From Clostridia bacterium (GTDB taxonomy: Bacteria; Bacillota; Clostridia; Christensenellales; Borkfalkiaceae): a stretch of DNA of 64,000 bases. The position numbers and the translations under genes are program-made. Of the stretch, positions 1-7,947 are shown in pieces. Within the stretch, counting starts at the first letter, position 1. Each line of letters opens with the position of its first letter. The DNA is taken from NCBI GenBank assembly GCA_900764105.1, contig CAAFMS010000006.1:62001-126000 (forward strand). Reading direction: 5' to 3'. The notes beneath the pieces were generated by a model. It made no database searches and was not told where the DNA came from. It saw only the letters and a list, made by a program, of their open reading frames with translations.

Positions 1-64
1 ATAAAACGCCGAAAAGCAATAAAGAAACTATAAATAAAGAAACGGCTTTCGATATTCTGTACAT

Positions 65-104
65 AAAAAAGCCCTCCCGTACATTGTACGGAAAGGTTTT
101 CTAC
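65..104 (-). terminator. Terminator of the M23 gene
   Basis: On the minus strand a hairpin with core CCGTAC / GTACGG (loop AAT) is followed by GCTTTTTT. It lies just past the stop of the M23 protein gene, as expected for a Rho-independent terminator. Confidence 0.75.
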
Positions 105-114
105 AATATTACAA

Positions 115-807
115 TTATTTTTCCGCGAGAAGCAAATAGGTCTCGGGGTCGATTCTTTTACCGTTCTCGACTACCTCGAAGTGGAGATGCGCGCCGTCTT
201 TGTATTCCTGACGGTTGTTGTCCGACACCGCGCCGATAACGTCGCCTTTTTCGACTTTCTGACCCTCGGCGAGATTTTCAGCCGCATCGATCGAGTTGTA
301 AATAGATTTAAGTCCGTTGCCGTGGTCGATTGTCACGGTAGTGCCTTGGAGATAGGAAGTCGTAATGCTTTCGATAACTCCGTCGTAGGCGGCGAGTACT
401 TCCGTTCCCGCTTCCGCGGAAAAGTCGATGCCCATGTGTCCCGTATAAACGCCGAGAGTTTTATTGAAAACTACGGTAGAAGACGTGTAGTTTTTGGAAA
501 CGGTGGAGTTTGTCACGGGGAGCGAAAACACTATTTTCGTGTCCGTAGGCTTTTCGCTTTCGGGTTCCTTTTCCGAATCGCTCGGCTTGGGCTGTTCGCT
601 GTCAGGCTCTTTTTCGGACTCTGACGGCAAAGTCGATTCCGTCGCGGGGTTCGGGTTTACGGAATTTCTCGCCTGATCGGACGGCTTGTTCGTGATAAGC
701 ACGATTGCTATGACAGTAGCGATGATTATAAGGGACGCCCCTATAACGAGGTAGTAGAGATTTCGTTTTACGAAACTAAGTAACGAGTTGTTTTTCTTTT
801 CCGACAT
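115..807 (-). CDS. Membrane-anchored M23 (LytM) peptidase, SpoIIQ-like
   Basis: A 230-residue protein with a short cytoplasmic N-terminus, one membrane segment (about residues 19-40), a Ser/Glu/Pro-rich linker (about 45-90) and a C-terminal M23 domain. The zinc-ligand motifs are intact: HxxxD at H124/D128 and HLH at H207/H209. Size and layout match SpoIIQ, the forespore protein that forms a channel with SpoIIIAH during engulfment; clostridial SpoIIQ, unlike that of B. subtilis, keeps the zinc site. A GGAGG site precedes the ATG. The SpoIIQ role is an inference supported by other sporulation genes in the window; a general cell-wall endopeptidase is the alternative. Confidence 0.75.
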   Translation of the reverse strand: MSEKKNNSLLSFVKRNLYYLVIGASLIIIATVIAIVLITNKPSDQARNSVNPNPATESTLPSESEKEPDSEQPKPSDSEKEPESEKPTDTKIVFSLPVTNSTVSKNYTSSTVVFNKTLGVYTGHMGIDFSAEAGTEVLAAYDGVIESITTSYLQGTTVTIDHGNGLKSIYNSIDAAENLAEGQKVEKGDVIGAVSDNNRQEYKDGAHLHFEVVENGKRIDPETYLLLAEK

Positions 808-909
808 TTTTATTATTCCTCCGATTTTTTTAGCGGCGGCGTCGTTTTCCGCCTGTGGTTTTGATTATCGACCGCCTTTCGGCGTTTTATACGGCGTTTT
901 GAAAAAAAT

Positions 910-1323
910 TTAAAAACTTCCGAAATTGAGCGGCGAAGCGATATAGATTTTGCCGTCGCGCTTTGAGACGTGCAGATTTACCCTTTGACCTTTAATTACG
1001 ATATTGCCTTTGATTTTCGGCGAGTAATAGTAATTATTTTCAAAAAAATCGCCTTTTTCATCAAAAACGAGGTCTGCTTTCAGCCTTTTAAGGACCTTCG
1101 GCAAATCGGCTTCATCGAGTTCGCAACTTTCGCCGCTTTTTTCGCCGAGAAATACCGAATAGCGGACGGCGTTTTCGTCGAGGCGTCGGATAGCCGCGTT
1201 AGACGAAGCAGAATACAGATAAAATATGTGATTTTTACCCTCTTTAAATTCCGTTCCGCCGCTTATAAGCAGAGAAATTACTAAAATTAAAAAGGAAAGC
1301 ATAGCAAGGATTGTTTTTTTCAT
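910..1323 (-). CDS. Small exported protein of unknown function
   Basis: A 137-residue protein with an N-terminal hydrophobic segment (about 4-22) resembling a signal peptide or anchor, then a compact soluble domain ending in ASPLNFGSF. Its place next to the SpoIIQ-like gene recalls the spoIID-spoIIQ-ywmB neighbourhood of Bacillus, but I cannot establish YwmB homology. The ATG has no Shine-Dalgarno sequence. A TTGTAT / GATAAT promoter-like pair ends 8 bases before the ATG, so the transcript may be leaderless. Function is not recognised. Confidence 0.65.
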   Translation of the reverse strand: MKKTILAMLSFLILVISLLISGGTEFKEGKNHIFYLYSASSNAAIRRLDENAVRYSVFLGEKSGESCELDEADLPKVLKRLKADLVFDEKGDFFENNYYYSPKIKGNIVIKGQRVNLHVSKRDGKIYIASPLNFGSF

Positions 1324-1375
1324 ACGGATGAATTATCGACAGAGAACGAAAATTTATACAATCGGGATATTAAAA

Positions 1376-1420
1376 ACAAAAAAGACTGCGCTTTAAACCG
1401 TGGGGGTTCAAAACGCAGTA
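1376..1420 (-). terminator. Terminator of the PHP-like gene
   Basis: On the minus strand ACTGCG(TTTT) pairs with (AAAG)CGCAGT and is followed by CTTTTTTG, between the end of the PHP-like gene and the small exported-protein gene. Confidence 0.7.
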
Positions 1421-1448
1421 TTTCGGTTGCAAAATTATTAAAATTTTA

Positions 1449-2615
1449 TTATTTTACCGAGCCTTTCGAGCCTATTCTCGAAAAAAGCCTGATTCTTTCG
1501 GTAAATATCGGCGTGTTTTCGATAGTCCTATCGGAAAACATTCCGTCGCCTAAGTTTATCGACGAGGCGATTTCGTTTCCGACGATACTCAAAGCCACGT
1601 CTTTGTACTTTTGCGAAGTCTCTTCGCTGTCAAATTTAAACTCGAGATTTTTCTTCGGGTAATCGGCGACAATAAGTCCGATGGGGAGAATTCCGCTTCC
1701 CACGCACGCATCGTAAATTTCTTTGGGCGCGAAGTTGTAGTTTTCGAGTTTATCGAGGTAGAAGAATATGCCTTTTATATGATTGTCGATCGCGAATTTA
1801 ATCGTGTCGAGAAGATTATCGGAAAGCATTACCGCGGAAATACCGCCGTAATAGTCGCTCGAAGCCACAAATTCGCTGACTTTTTTGTATTTCCTCACGG
1901 GGAATTTCATTTTATATTTTGTAAAGAGGACTTTCGCGAGGTCCGCTATATAGAACACGTTTGAAAGGTCGATAAGCCTTTTGTATTCCTCGTCGGAAAG
2001 TTCGATTTTAAGTTCATCGGAAACGAAGTCGATAACGGCTTTTCCGTCCTCGAACTTGTTTCTGATGCTTTCCGCAAGCCGGATAAATATATCCTCGGTA
2101 CTCGTCGCCTTGTAAAAACTGTTTTTCGGCGCGGCGAGGTGAATATCGTATTTTTTAAATCTCGAATTAAGCCCGTCGATGAGCGAGGAAGCGAACTCGT
2201 TGCGAAATTTTCTGTAAAAATAGAGTTCGAGGTCGAACGGCTTTGCGTTTTTATGGGGAACGCCGACCGAGAGCATTTTGCGGACGACGCCGTCGCTGCC
2301 TATACATTCTGTTTCCGCGCCCGTATAGTAGGGCTTTTTCAGTATTTTTTCAGCCTTGTAAATTTCTTTCGCGGCGGATAAAGAGGCGTAGTCCACGACC
2401 CCGATAATGGGCATACCGTTTTTTGCGAGTCTGTACGCGGCAAGCGCGGGGGTAGTGTCGAAGCAGGAGAAAGTAGTCCTGCAAACGACGTTGATATTGA
2501 CGTCCATACCGTAATCTTCCGCGTATTCTTCGTTTTTCGCAAGGGTTTTAAGGGCGTTAAGCCTTTTAAAACGACTTTTACTCTTAAGTTTTTCGACTAA
2601 TTGTTCGTCTTGCAT
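1449..2615 (-). CDS. PHP-domain-like protein with degenerate metal site
   Basis: A 388-residue soluble protein. Residues about 38-100 follow the start of a PHP phosphoesterase domain: a TTFS motif, then a hydrophobic strand and an IIGVVDYASLSAAKE stretch in place of the usual IIGITDHDTxxGxxE. Positions normally held by metal-binding His residues (HxH, DH) are Val/Cys/Tyr here, so catalysis by the usual trinuclear centre seems unlikely. The remaining 280 residues show no motif I recognise. It is monocistronic with its own terminator. It could be a regulatory or ligand-binding relative of PHP enzymes; that is inference. Confidence 0.6.
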   Translation of the reverse strand: MQDEQLVEKLKSKSRFKRLNALKTLAKNEEYAEDYGMDVNINVVCRTTFSCFDTTPALAAYRLAKNGMPIIGVVDYASLSAAKEIYKAEKILKKPYYTGAETECIGSDGVVRKMLSVGVPHKNAKPFDLELYFYRKFRNEFASSLIDGLNSRFKKYDIHLAAPKNSFYKATSTEDIFIRLAESIRNKFEDGKAVIDFVSDELKIELSDEEYKRLIDLSNVFYIADLAKVLFTKYKMKFPVRKYKKVSEFVASSDYYGGISAVMLSDNLLDTIKFAIDNHIKGIFFYLDKLENYNFAPKEIYDACVGSGILPIGLIVADYPKKNLEFKFDSEETSQKYKDVALSIVGNEIASSINLGDGMFSDRTIENTPIFTERIRLFSRIGSKGSVK

Positions 2616-2911
2616 AATTTTTTTTCCTATTATATTATTGCCCGACTATTGTAATATATTTGCGAAATTTTGTCAAGCATGCCGGGCAAGAATAATACAA
2701 TCCATGGTCTAACGGTGTATTTTTGACTAATACTGCGCTTTGCTTGCGGCTTATACGTCAAACTTCAAGCGATAATTTACCGAAAAGCGCGGAAATGGCG
2801 GCGTTTTGGCAAGATTTGTATTGTTTTTGTCCGGCATAAATTAAAAAATCGAAAAAATTCGAAAATTTCGGAAAAATTTAGAAAAAATCAACATTTTTTT
2901 TATAAAAACTC
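2616..2911. other. Intergenic stretch, no gene seen
   Basis: Between the divergent PHP-like gene and hup. It holds a very AT-rich part (2830-2905) with A-tracts, which may be curved DNA upstream of the hup promoter. I see no ORF, tRNA or repeat. Confidence 0.5.
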
Positions 2912-2939
2912 TTGAAATTATTTTTAAATATGGTATAAT
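2912..2939 (+). promoter_or_regulatory. Sigma-A promoter of hup
   Basis: TTGAAA at 2912-2917 and TATAAT at 2934-2939, spacing 16, about 47 bases before the hup ATG. Confidence 0.7.
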
Positions 2940-2985
2940 ACATATAAGCGGCAAGTTCGCAATAACAAAATGATTGGAGGAAATC

Positions 2986-3261
2986 ATGAACAAAAGTGAA
3001 TTTATCAGGGCTTACGCCGACGAACTCGGCATCACAATGAAAGACGCTGAAAGAAATTTCAACGCGTTAGTTACTACTTTGACGAACGAACTTAAGAAGG
3101 GAGAGAGCATTCACATTTCGGGTTTCGCGTCCTTTGAAATTAAGGATAAAGCGGCGAGAGAAGGCGTAAATCCGTCCACGGGCGAAAAAGTACAGATCAA
3201 AGCGTGCAAAGCGCCGAACGTAAAGTTCAGCAAAACTTTCAAAGACGAATTCAATAAATAA
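2986..3261 (+). CDS. hup: HU-family DNA-binding protein
   Basis: A 91-residue histone-like protein that bends and compacts DNA as a dimer. The HU signature is clear: two N-terminal helices, GFASFEIKDKAAREGVNP with the beta-arm NPSTGE, and a C-terminal helix with K-rich end. The start is the ATG at 2986, 5 bases after GGAGG (2976-2980); a TTG 12 bases upstream lies before the ribosome-binding site and is not credible. Single gene with its own promoter and terminator. Confidence 0.95.
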   Translation: MNKSEFIRAYADELGITMKDAERNFNALVTTLTNELKKGESIHISGFASFEIKDKAAREGVNPSTGEKVQIKACKAPNVKFSKTFKDEFNK

Positions 3262-3293
3262 TTCGGAAAAGTGCGAGCGGATACGCTCAAAAT

Positions 3294-3327
3294 AAGGGAC
3301 TGCGTAACAACGCGGTCCTTTTATTAT
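3294..3327 (+). terminator. Terminator of hup
   Basis: AAGGGACTGCG and CGCGGTCCTT form an imperfect stem followed by TTATT, 33 bases after the hup stop. Confidence 0.75.
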
Positions 3328-3417
3328 GCTCTTTAATTGCGGTTGTGAAAAACGAGAATTTACTTTTGACTTAACTATGAATAATTTTCTCTAAAAGACG
3401 CAAAATATCGCTATTTT

Positions 3418-3652
3418 TCTTGCTTTCCCCTTTGGAGTGGATTTCCCCGATGAAACGGGGAAAGTGTCGCAAAGCGACAAAAGGGGCACGCTCCGTGGGG
3501 AGAGTGTCTCGGAAAGCGAAGCGAAACCGAGACGATAGAGGTTAATAACGCATAAAATAGAAATTCTCGCAAAGAAATCGGAACGTAAGACCTCTCTCGG
3601 CTTTTGTTTGCTTCGCTTACAAAAGCCACTCTCCCCAGAGGGGAAAGCAAGT
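3418..3652. repeat. Degenerate MITE-like element
   Basis: A segment bounded by inverted copies of CTTGCTTTCCCC (3418 region) and GGGGAAAGCAAG (ends 3652), with internal pieces GGGGAGAGTGTC and GACCTCTCTCGGC. These are the same building blocks as the repeat pair at 39215-39435. No protein is encoded. The rest of 3328-3892 shows no gene. Confidence 0.6.
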
Positions 3653-3892
3653 AGAATTGCTTTTGCTGTTTATTGCCAGTCTTTTACGTTCATTGCCGCG
3701 TTTGTCGAGACGGCTGTTTGACGGGCAAAATTCCCCGTTTTTCGGGCGTTTTCCCCTCTTTCACGAAAAATTCAATCAAATGAGAAAAAAATTGTCTTTC
3801 GGATATTTACTTTATGAGGTATATGTGTTATAATTATGTAATAGTTAAAACGATAGTACGAATTTTCCCGAAATATTAACGGAGCGAAAACT

Positions 3893-5257
3893 GTGAAATA
3901 CGAAAAAGATTTAAGTCAAAGACAGGCGAACGCGCTCGCCAAAGAATATCGGACGGATAAGTCGATGCAAAGCGACAGGAATTTAACCCTCGCTTTGTGC
4001 AGAAAAATGCCTGCCGTCTACGAGTATGCCGACGATAACGTGAAGGCGGACGAAGAAATCGCCGAAACCTGTTTTTTAAAGGACGGCAGACTTATTCGCT
4101 TCGCGCCCGATAGCGTAAGGGGTAATCCGATTTTAGCCGCAACCGCCGTTCGGAATTTCCCTCCGTGTTATTCCTTCCTTTGCGGCAAGGCAAGAGAGAA
4201 CAGAGAAATCGCTTTAATCGTCGCTAAAAACGGCGGCGGCGCGGTGGAACTCCTTCCCGATAAATTTCTCGACGACAAGGAAGTCGCTATGGTTGCCGTG
4301 GAGAAAAATCCGAAAAATATCCGCCTCTTTTCCGAGCGGATAAGAGCGGACAGAGACGTCTGCCTTGCTGCGCTTGCCGGAGACAGAACGGTCGGGGCGT
4401 ATTTTTCGGACGACGCCTTTAAAGACGACGAAGTGTTTGAAAAAGTCACGAGGGCGGACAGGGGAATTATCGAAGTCAACAGTCTAGCGAACGACGTTCC
4501 CTTGGGACTGCTCGAAAAAATGGCTGAAAAGGGTATGACCGCGCGGTTTATCGCTCAGAAAATAGATCCGCTCACCGTTCCTTATGAAAAACTGAACGCC
4601 GTACTCACGGTATTCGAGGGCAACGTAGTCAGAAAAAAAGAGATTTTGCAGAGAATAATCGACAAGGACGACAGACCTACCGCCGAACTTCTTTGCTCGA
4701 AGTTTCAGGTTCCGCCCGAGATCATAAAAGAACTTCTGCCTTACGCCGTTAAAAACAGAAAAATGAGGGTAATTCCTTTTCTTATGTCATACGCCCACGG
4801 GAAAAAGACGGGGGAAAAACAGGAGCGGGACAGAATTACGAGAGGGCTTAAACGAAATTCCACGAAAGCGGTGGAAATCCTCATAAATTCCATAGACAAC
4901 TACAAAAACGACCGCGAGGTAATCGCCCTTTGCGCCGAAAAGGACGGGGCGATACTCAAATATATACAGGACTCGGATTTGTTTTTTGACCCCGAGATAG
5001 TTTCGGCTTGCGTTAAAACCTATATCGTGAAAAACGCCGACGAACCGTTCGTGATGAACTTCAAAACCCTGCCGTTTTCCTACGAGGATATTAAAATTCT
5101 CTGCCGAAGAGACTACCGCAATCTGTTTGCCCTCGGCGGAAAATATTTGGAAGATCCCGTTTTGTGCGCCGAAGCGGTAAAGTCGGGAGAAAAAGCGTAT
5201 GAAATGCTTCCCGACGATATGAAAAAAGATCCGCTTGTAATGAGGTCGAGAAGATGA
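3893..5257 (+). CDS. DUF4116-like repeat protein
   Basis: A 454-residue soluble protein starting at GTG with GGAG 9 bases upstream. Its N-terminal half is built of about 22-residue helical units of the type 'xDKEVAMVAVEKNPxNIRLFSERIRADRDVCLAAL', which match the DUF4116 repeat found in many eukaryotic microbes and some bacteria. Later residues (about 300-450) repeat the pattern more loosely (NDREVIALCAEKDGAILKYI). Function of such repeats is unknown; they probably form an alpha-solenoid for protein binding. It is the first gene of a translationally coupled trio: its stop overlaps the next ATG (ATGA at 5254). Role is inferred as an adaptor or client of the MoxR/VWA pair. Confidence 0.75.
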   Translation: MKYEKDLSQRQANALAKEYRTDKSMQSDRNLTLALCRKMPAVYEYADDNVKADEEIAETCFLKDGRLIRFAPDSVRGNPILAATAVRNFPPCYSFLCGKARENREIALIVAKNGGGAVELLPDKFLDDKEVAMVAVEKNPKNIRLFSERIRADRDVCLAALAGDRTVGAYFSDDAFKDDEVFEKVTRADRGIIEVNSLANDVPLGLLEKMAEKGMTARFIAQKIDPLTVPYEKLNAVLTVFEGNVVRKKEILQRIIDKDDRPTAELLCSKFQVPPEIIKELLPYAVKNRKMRVIPFLMSYAHGKKTGEKQERDRITRGLKRNSTKAVEILINSIDNYKNDREVIALCAEKDGAILKYIQDSDLFFDPEIVSACVKTYIVKNADEPFVMNFKTLPFSYEDIKILCRRDYRNLFALGGKYLEDPVLCAEAVKSGEKAYEMLPDDMKKDPLVMRSRR

Positions 5258-6534
5258 TAAGAAACGAAGCGGCGGCGAAAGAGATTATAAACATCGCGGT
5301 GATTTCTCTTTCTGCGGAAGAAAGTTTTTTCAGTTATCCGTTAGGCGTTGCGAATCCGACCGTTACGGACTCCGATTTTTTCGTTGCGACCGACGGCAAG
5401 AGCGTGTATTTCGGCGAAAAATCCCTGTTTGAAAACGCCGTAAAATTCGGCGAAAAACAGATAACGCTGGGGCTTTGTCATACCATACTTCACGACCTGT
5501 TTCTGCACCCGCTTATAAAGCCCGACAATGCCGAACTATACGACTTGGCGTGCGATATAACCGTCGGATACTACGTCGATTATATGGATATTCCGTTCGG
5601 CGACAGACGCGCGACCGAGCAGAGAAAAGCCGTCTATAAGTCGATTATTAACGATTTTGGCGGCGTAACGGAGAGGCTTTGCGAGACGTATCTTGCGGAT
5701 AAAGGGCAATCTGAAACGGAAAAACTGAAAGAAGCGTTTACGGTATGCGACCATTCGATGTGGAAAGATAAGAAAGGCGGCGGAAACGCTGCGGGCGGAG
5801 ACAACAACGAAAACGACGACGGCGACGATAGCGAAACGGAAAAGCAATGGGTCGAGATTTCCAAGCGTATAATTCCTATGATAGGAAAAGAACGCAAAGA
5901 TTTGAAAAGAAAACTCGAAAACGTGACGGGAAGCAAGAGGGATTACAGAAAATTTCTCGAGCGGTTTTTAAAAACTTCGGAGAGGAAAACGCCGAGCGAG
6001 GACTTTGACTATATATATTATTGTTACGGGCTTTCGATGTACAAAAACGTGCCGCTTATAGAACGGCTTGAGACGAGCGATAAAAAAGACTATTCGCAGA
6101 TAGTAATTGCGATCGACGTTTCGGGAAGTACTGCCGGCGAACCCGTAAAAAAATTCGTCGCAGAAGTTTACGCGATATGTCGGGAGATTTCAAAAAGAGA
6201 CGAACTGAGGCTGAGAATAATTCAATGCGACCTTGAAATTCGTTCGGACGAAATTATAAAGGGTGACAAAGAATTTGAAGAAAAGATGCGGAATTTCAAA
6301 CTTTTAGGCGGCGGCGGTACCGATTTTCGACCCGTGTTCGAGCGTCTCGACGCAGACAGAAAGCGTGGCGCGAAAATTCGCGCGCTGTTGTACTTTACGG
6401 ACGGACTCGGAGTGTTTCCTACCGAAAATCCCGACTATAAAACCTGTTTTTTGCTTTACGGCGAGAACGCCGACGAGGTAAAAACTCCTTATTTCGCTTA
6501 TAAAATAATACTTGACAAGGAAGATTTAGAATGA
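5254..6534 (+). CDS. VWA-like / DUF2201 putative metallopeptidase-fold protein
   Basis: A 426-residue protein of the DUF2201 type. The N-terminal half carries a metallopeptidase-like helix (LCHTILHDLFLHP, about 72-84) followed by a CDITVGYYVD segment; the catalytic Glu of the usual HExxH is Thr here, so hydrolysis is doubtful. An Asp/Gly/Asn-rich linker lies near residues 175-195. The C-terminal domain is VWA-like with an intact MIDAS-type DVSGS motif and a GGGGTDFRPVF motif. It overlaps both neighbours by four bases. DUF2201 proteins typically pair with MoxR ATPases, which follows directly. Confidence 0.85.
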   Translation: MIRNEAAAKEIINIAVISLSAEESFFSYPLGVANPTVTDSDFFVATDGKSVYFGEKSLFENAVKFGEKQITLGLCHTILHDLFLHPLIKPDNAELYDLACDITVGYYVDYMDIPFGDRRATEQRKAVYKSIINDFGGVTERLCETYLADKGQSETEKLKEAFTVCDHSMWKDKKGGGNAAGGDNNENDDGDDSETEKQWVEISKRIIPMIGKERKDLKRKLENVTGSKRDYRKFLERFLKTSERKTPSEDFDYIYYCYGLSMYKNVPLIERLETSDKKDYSQIVIAIDVSGSTAGEPVKKFVAEVYAICREISKRDELRLRIIQCDLEIRSDEIIKGDKEFEEKMRNFKLLGGGGTDFRPVFERLDADRKRGAKIRALLYFTDGLGVFPTENPDYKTCFLLYGENADEVKTPYFAYKIILDKEDLE

Positions 6535-7946
6535 ACATTTTAGAAGCCAAAAACGAAATTAAAAACGCGGTAAGAATCTATTTATCGAAAGACGCCGACG
6601 GCAACTACGAAATTCCCGTCGAAAGGCAACGCCCGACCCTTGTTATCGGCGCGCCCGGAATCGGCAAGACGGCGATAATGAGCAAAATCGCCGACGAACT
6701 CGGAATAGGGTTTTTAGGTTACACGATTACCCACCACACGAGACAGTCGGCAATCGGTCTGCCGTTCATATCGAAACGCGTTTACGGCGGTAAGGAATAT
6801 TCCGTTACGGAATATACGATGAGCGAAATAGTCGCCGAAGTGTACGACGCGATAGAAAAGCAGGGTAAAAACGAGGGAATACTCTTCATCGACGAAATAA
6901 ACTGCGTTTCCGAGACCTTAGCCCCTGCAATGCTCGAACTTTTGCAGCACAAGAAATTCGGAACGCATAAAATTCCCGACGGCTGGATATTAACCGCCGC
7001 AGGCAACCCCGAGGAATACAATAAATCGGTAAACGAGTTGGATATGGTTACTTTGGACAGAGTGAAAAAACTCGACGTAGAACCCGACTACGAGGCGTTC
7101 AAAACGTACGCTTTAAACTCGGGTATGCACAGCGCGATAGTCGGGTTTTTATCCTTGCAGAGTAATTTCCTGTTCGTGGCGGAGAAAAGCCCCGAGGGAC
7201 TCGAACTTGTCACTCCGAGAAGTTGGGAGGACCTTTCCTACGCCCTCTACGAGTACGAAAAACTTTCTATTCCCGTAACTATGTCGCTTATCAGCGGATA
7301 TATTCAAAGTCCCAAGATTGCGAGCGGTTTTTCGGGTTATTACGGAATATTCAGAAAGTTCGGCAAGATAGTGTCGGGCGACGAAGTGGAAAACGGAACT
7401 TTAAAGTCCGTAGATTTATCGAGCGGCAATTTCGAGGAGAAATTTGCCCTTGCGGAAATTATGAGGGCGAAAGCCGTTAAGATTGCCGACAAGGCAATGG
7501 CGAAAGCCGAAGCCGCGGAACTCGTCAAGGAAATCGCTTTAAAGAAAAACGCCAAAAAAGAGATAGAGGAACTGCTCGTAAAATATAAGTCGGGAACGCT
7601 GAACAGATACCAGAAGTCCGAGTATAGGTCGATTATCAACGGACTAAGCGAAGCGAACGGCGAAAAATTCGCCGAAAAATACTGCGAGGAAGCCGAAGAG
7701 TACGCAAGTAGCAGAATTAAGAAAATCGAGAACGTTCTGTCGTTTGCGAGCGAGGCTCTCGGAAACGGTCAGGAACTCACCTCGGCAGTCACTTCGATGC
7801 TCGCAAGCGAGAATTTCGTCGCGTTTTTATCGAAATACGATTGTCCTAAATTTTATGAGATAAATTCGTCGTTGCTTCTCGGCGACGGCGACAAAATAAG
7901 AGATATAGCCGCCAAGGCTTTGAAAGAGGCGAAAAACAACAGATAA
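6531..7946 (+). CDS. MoxR-family AAA+ ATPase
   Basis: A 471-residue ATPase with Walker A GAPGIGKT (40-47), Walker B ILFIDEIN (about 122-129) and a sensor-1 strand ILTAAGNPEEY (about 159-169). MoxR ATPases act as chaperone-like machines with VWA partners, remodelling or inserting cofactors into targets. The C-terminal third is a Lys/Ala/Glu-rich helical region not typical of the core domain. The start overlaps the VWA gene (ATGA), and the stop is one base before the next gene, so all genes from 3893 to 11429 may be one transcript. Confidence 0.9.
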   Translation: MNILEAKNEIKNAVRIYLSKDADGNYEIPVERQRPTLVIGAPGIGKTAIMSKIADELGIGFLGYTITHHTRQSAIGLPFISKRVYGGKEYSVTEYTMSEIVAEVYDAIEKQGKNEGILFIDEINCVSETLAPAMLELLQHKKFGTHKIPDGWILTAAGNPEEYNKSVNELDMVTLDRVKKLDVEPDYEAFKTYALNSGMHSAIVGFLSLQSNFLFVAEKSPEGLELVTPRSWEDLSYALYEYEKLSIPVTMSLISGYIQSPKIASGFSGYYGIFRKFGKIVSGDEVENGTLKSVDLSSGNFEEKFALAEIMRAKAVKIADKAMAKAEAAELVKEIALKKNAKKEIEELLVKYKSGTLNRYQKSEYRSIINGLSEANGEKFAEKYCEEAEEYASSRIKKIENVLSFASEALGNGQELTSAVTSMLASENFVAFLSKYDCPKFYEINSSLLLGDGDKIRDIAAKALKEAKNNR

Positions 7947-7947
7947 T

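Noticed and set aside
3411..3650. 79-residue minus-strand frame
   Set aside because: Lies wholly in the degenerate MITE-like repeat and has no ribosome-binding site.
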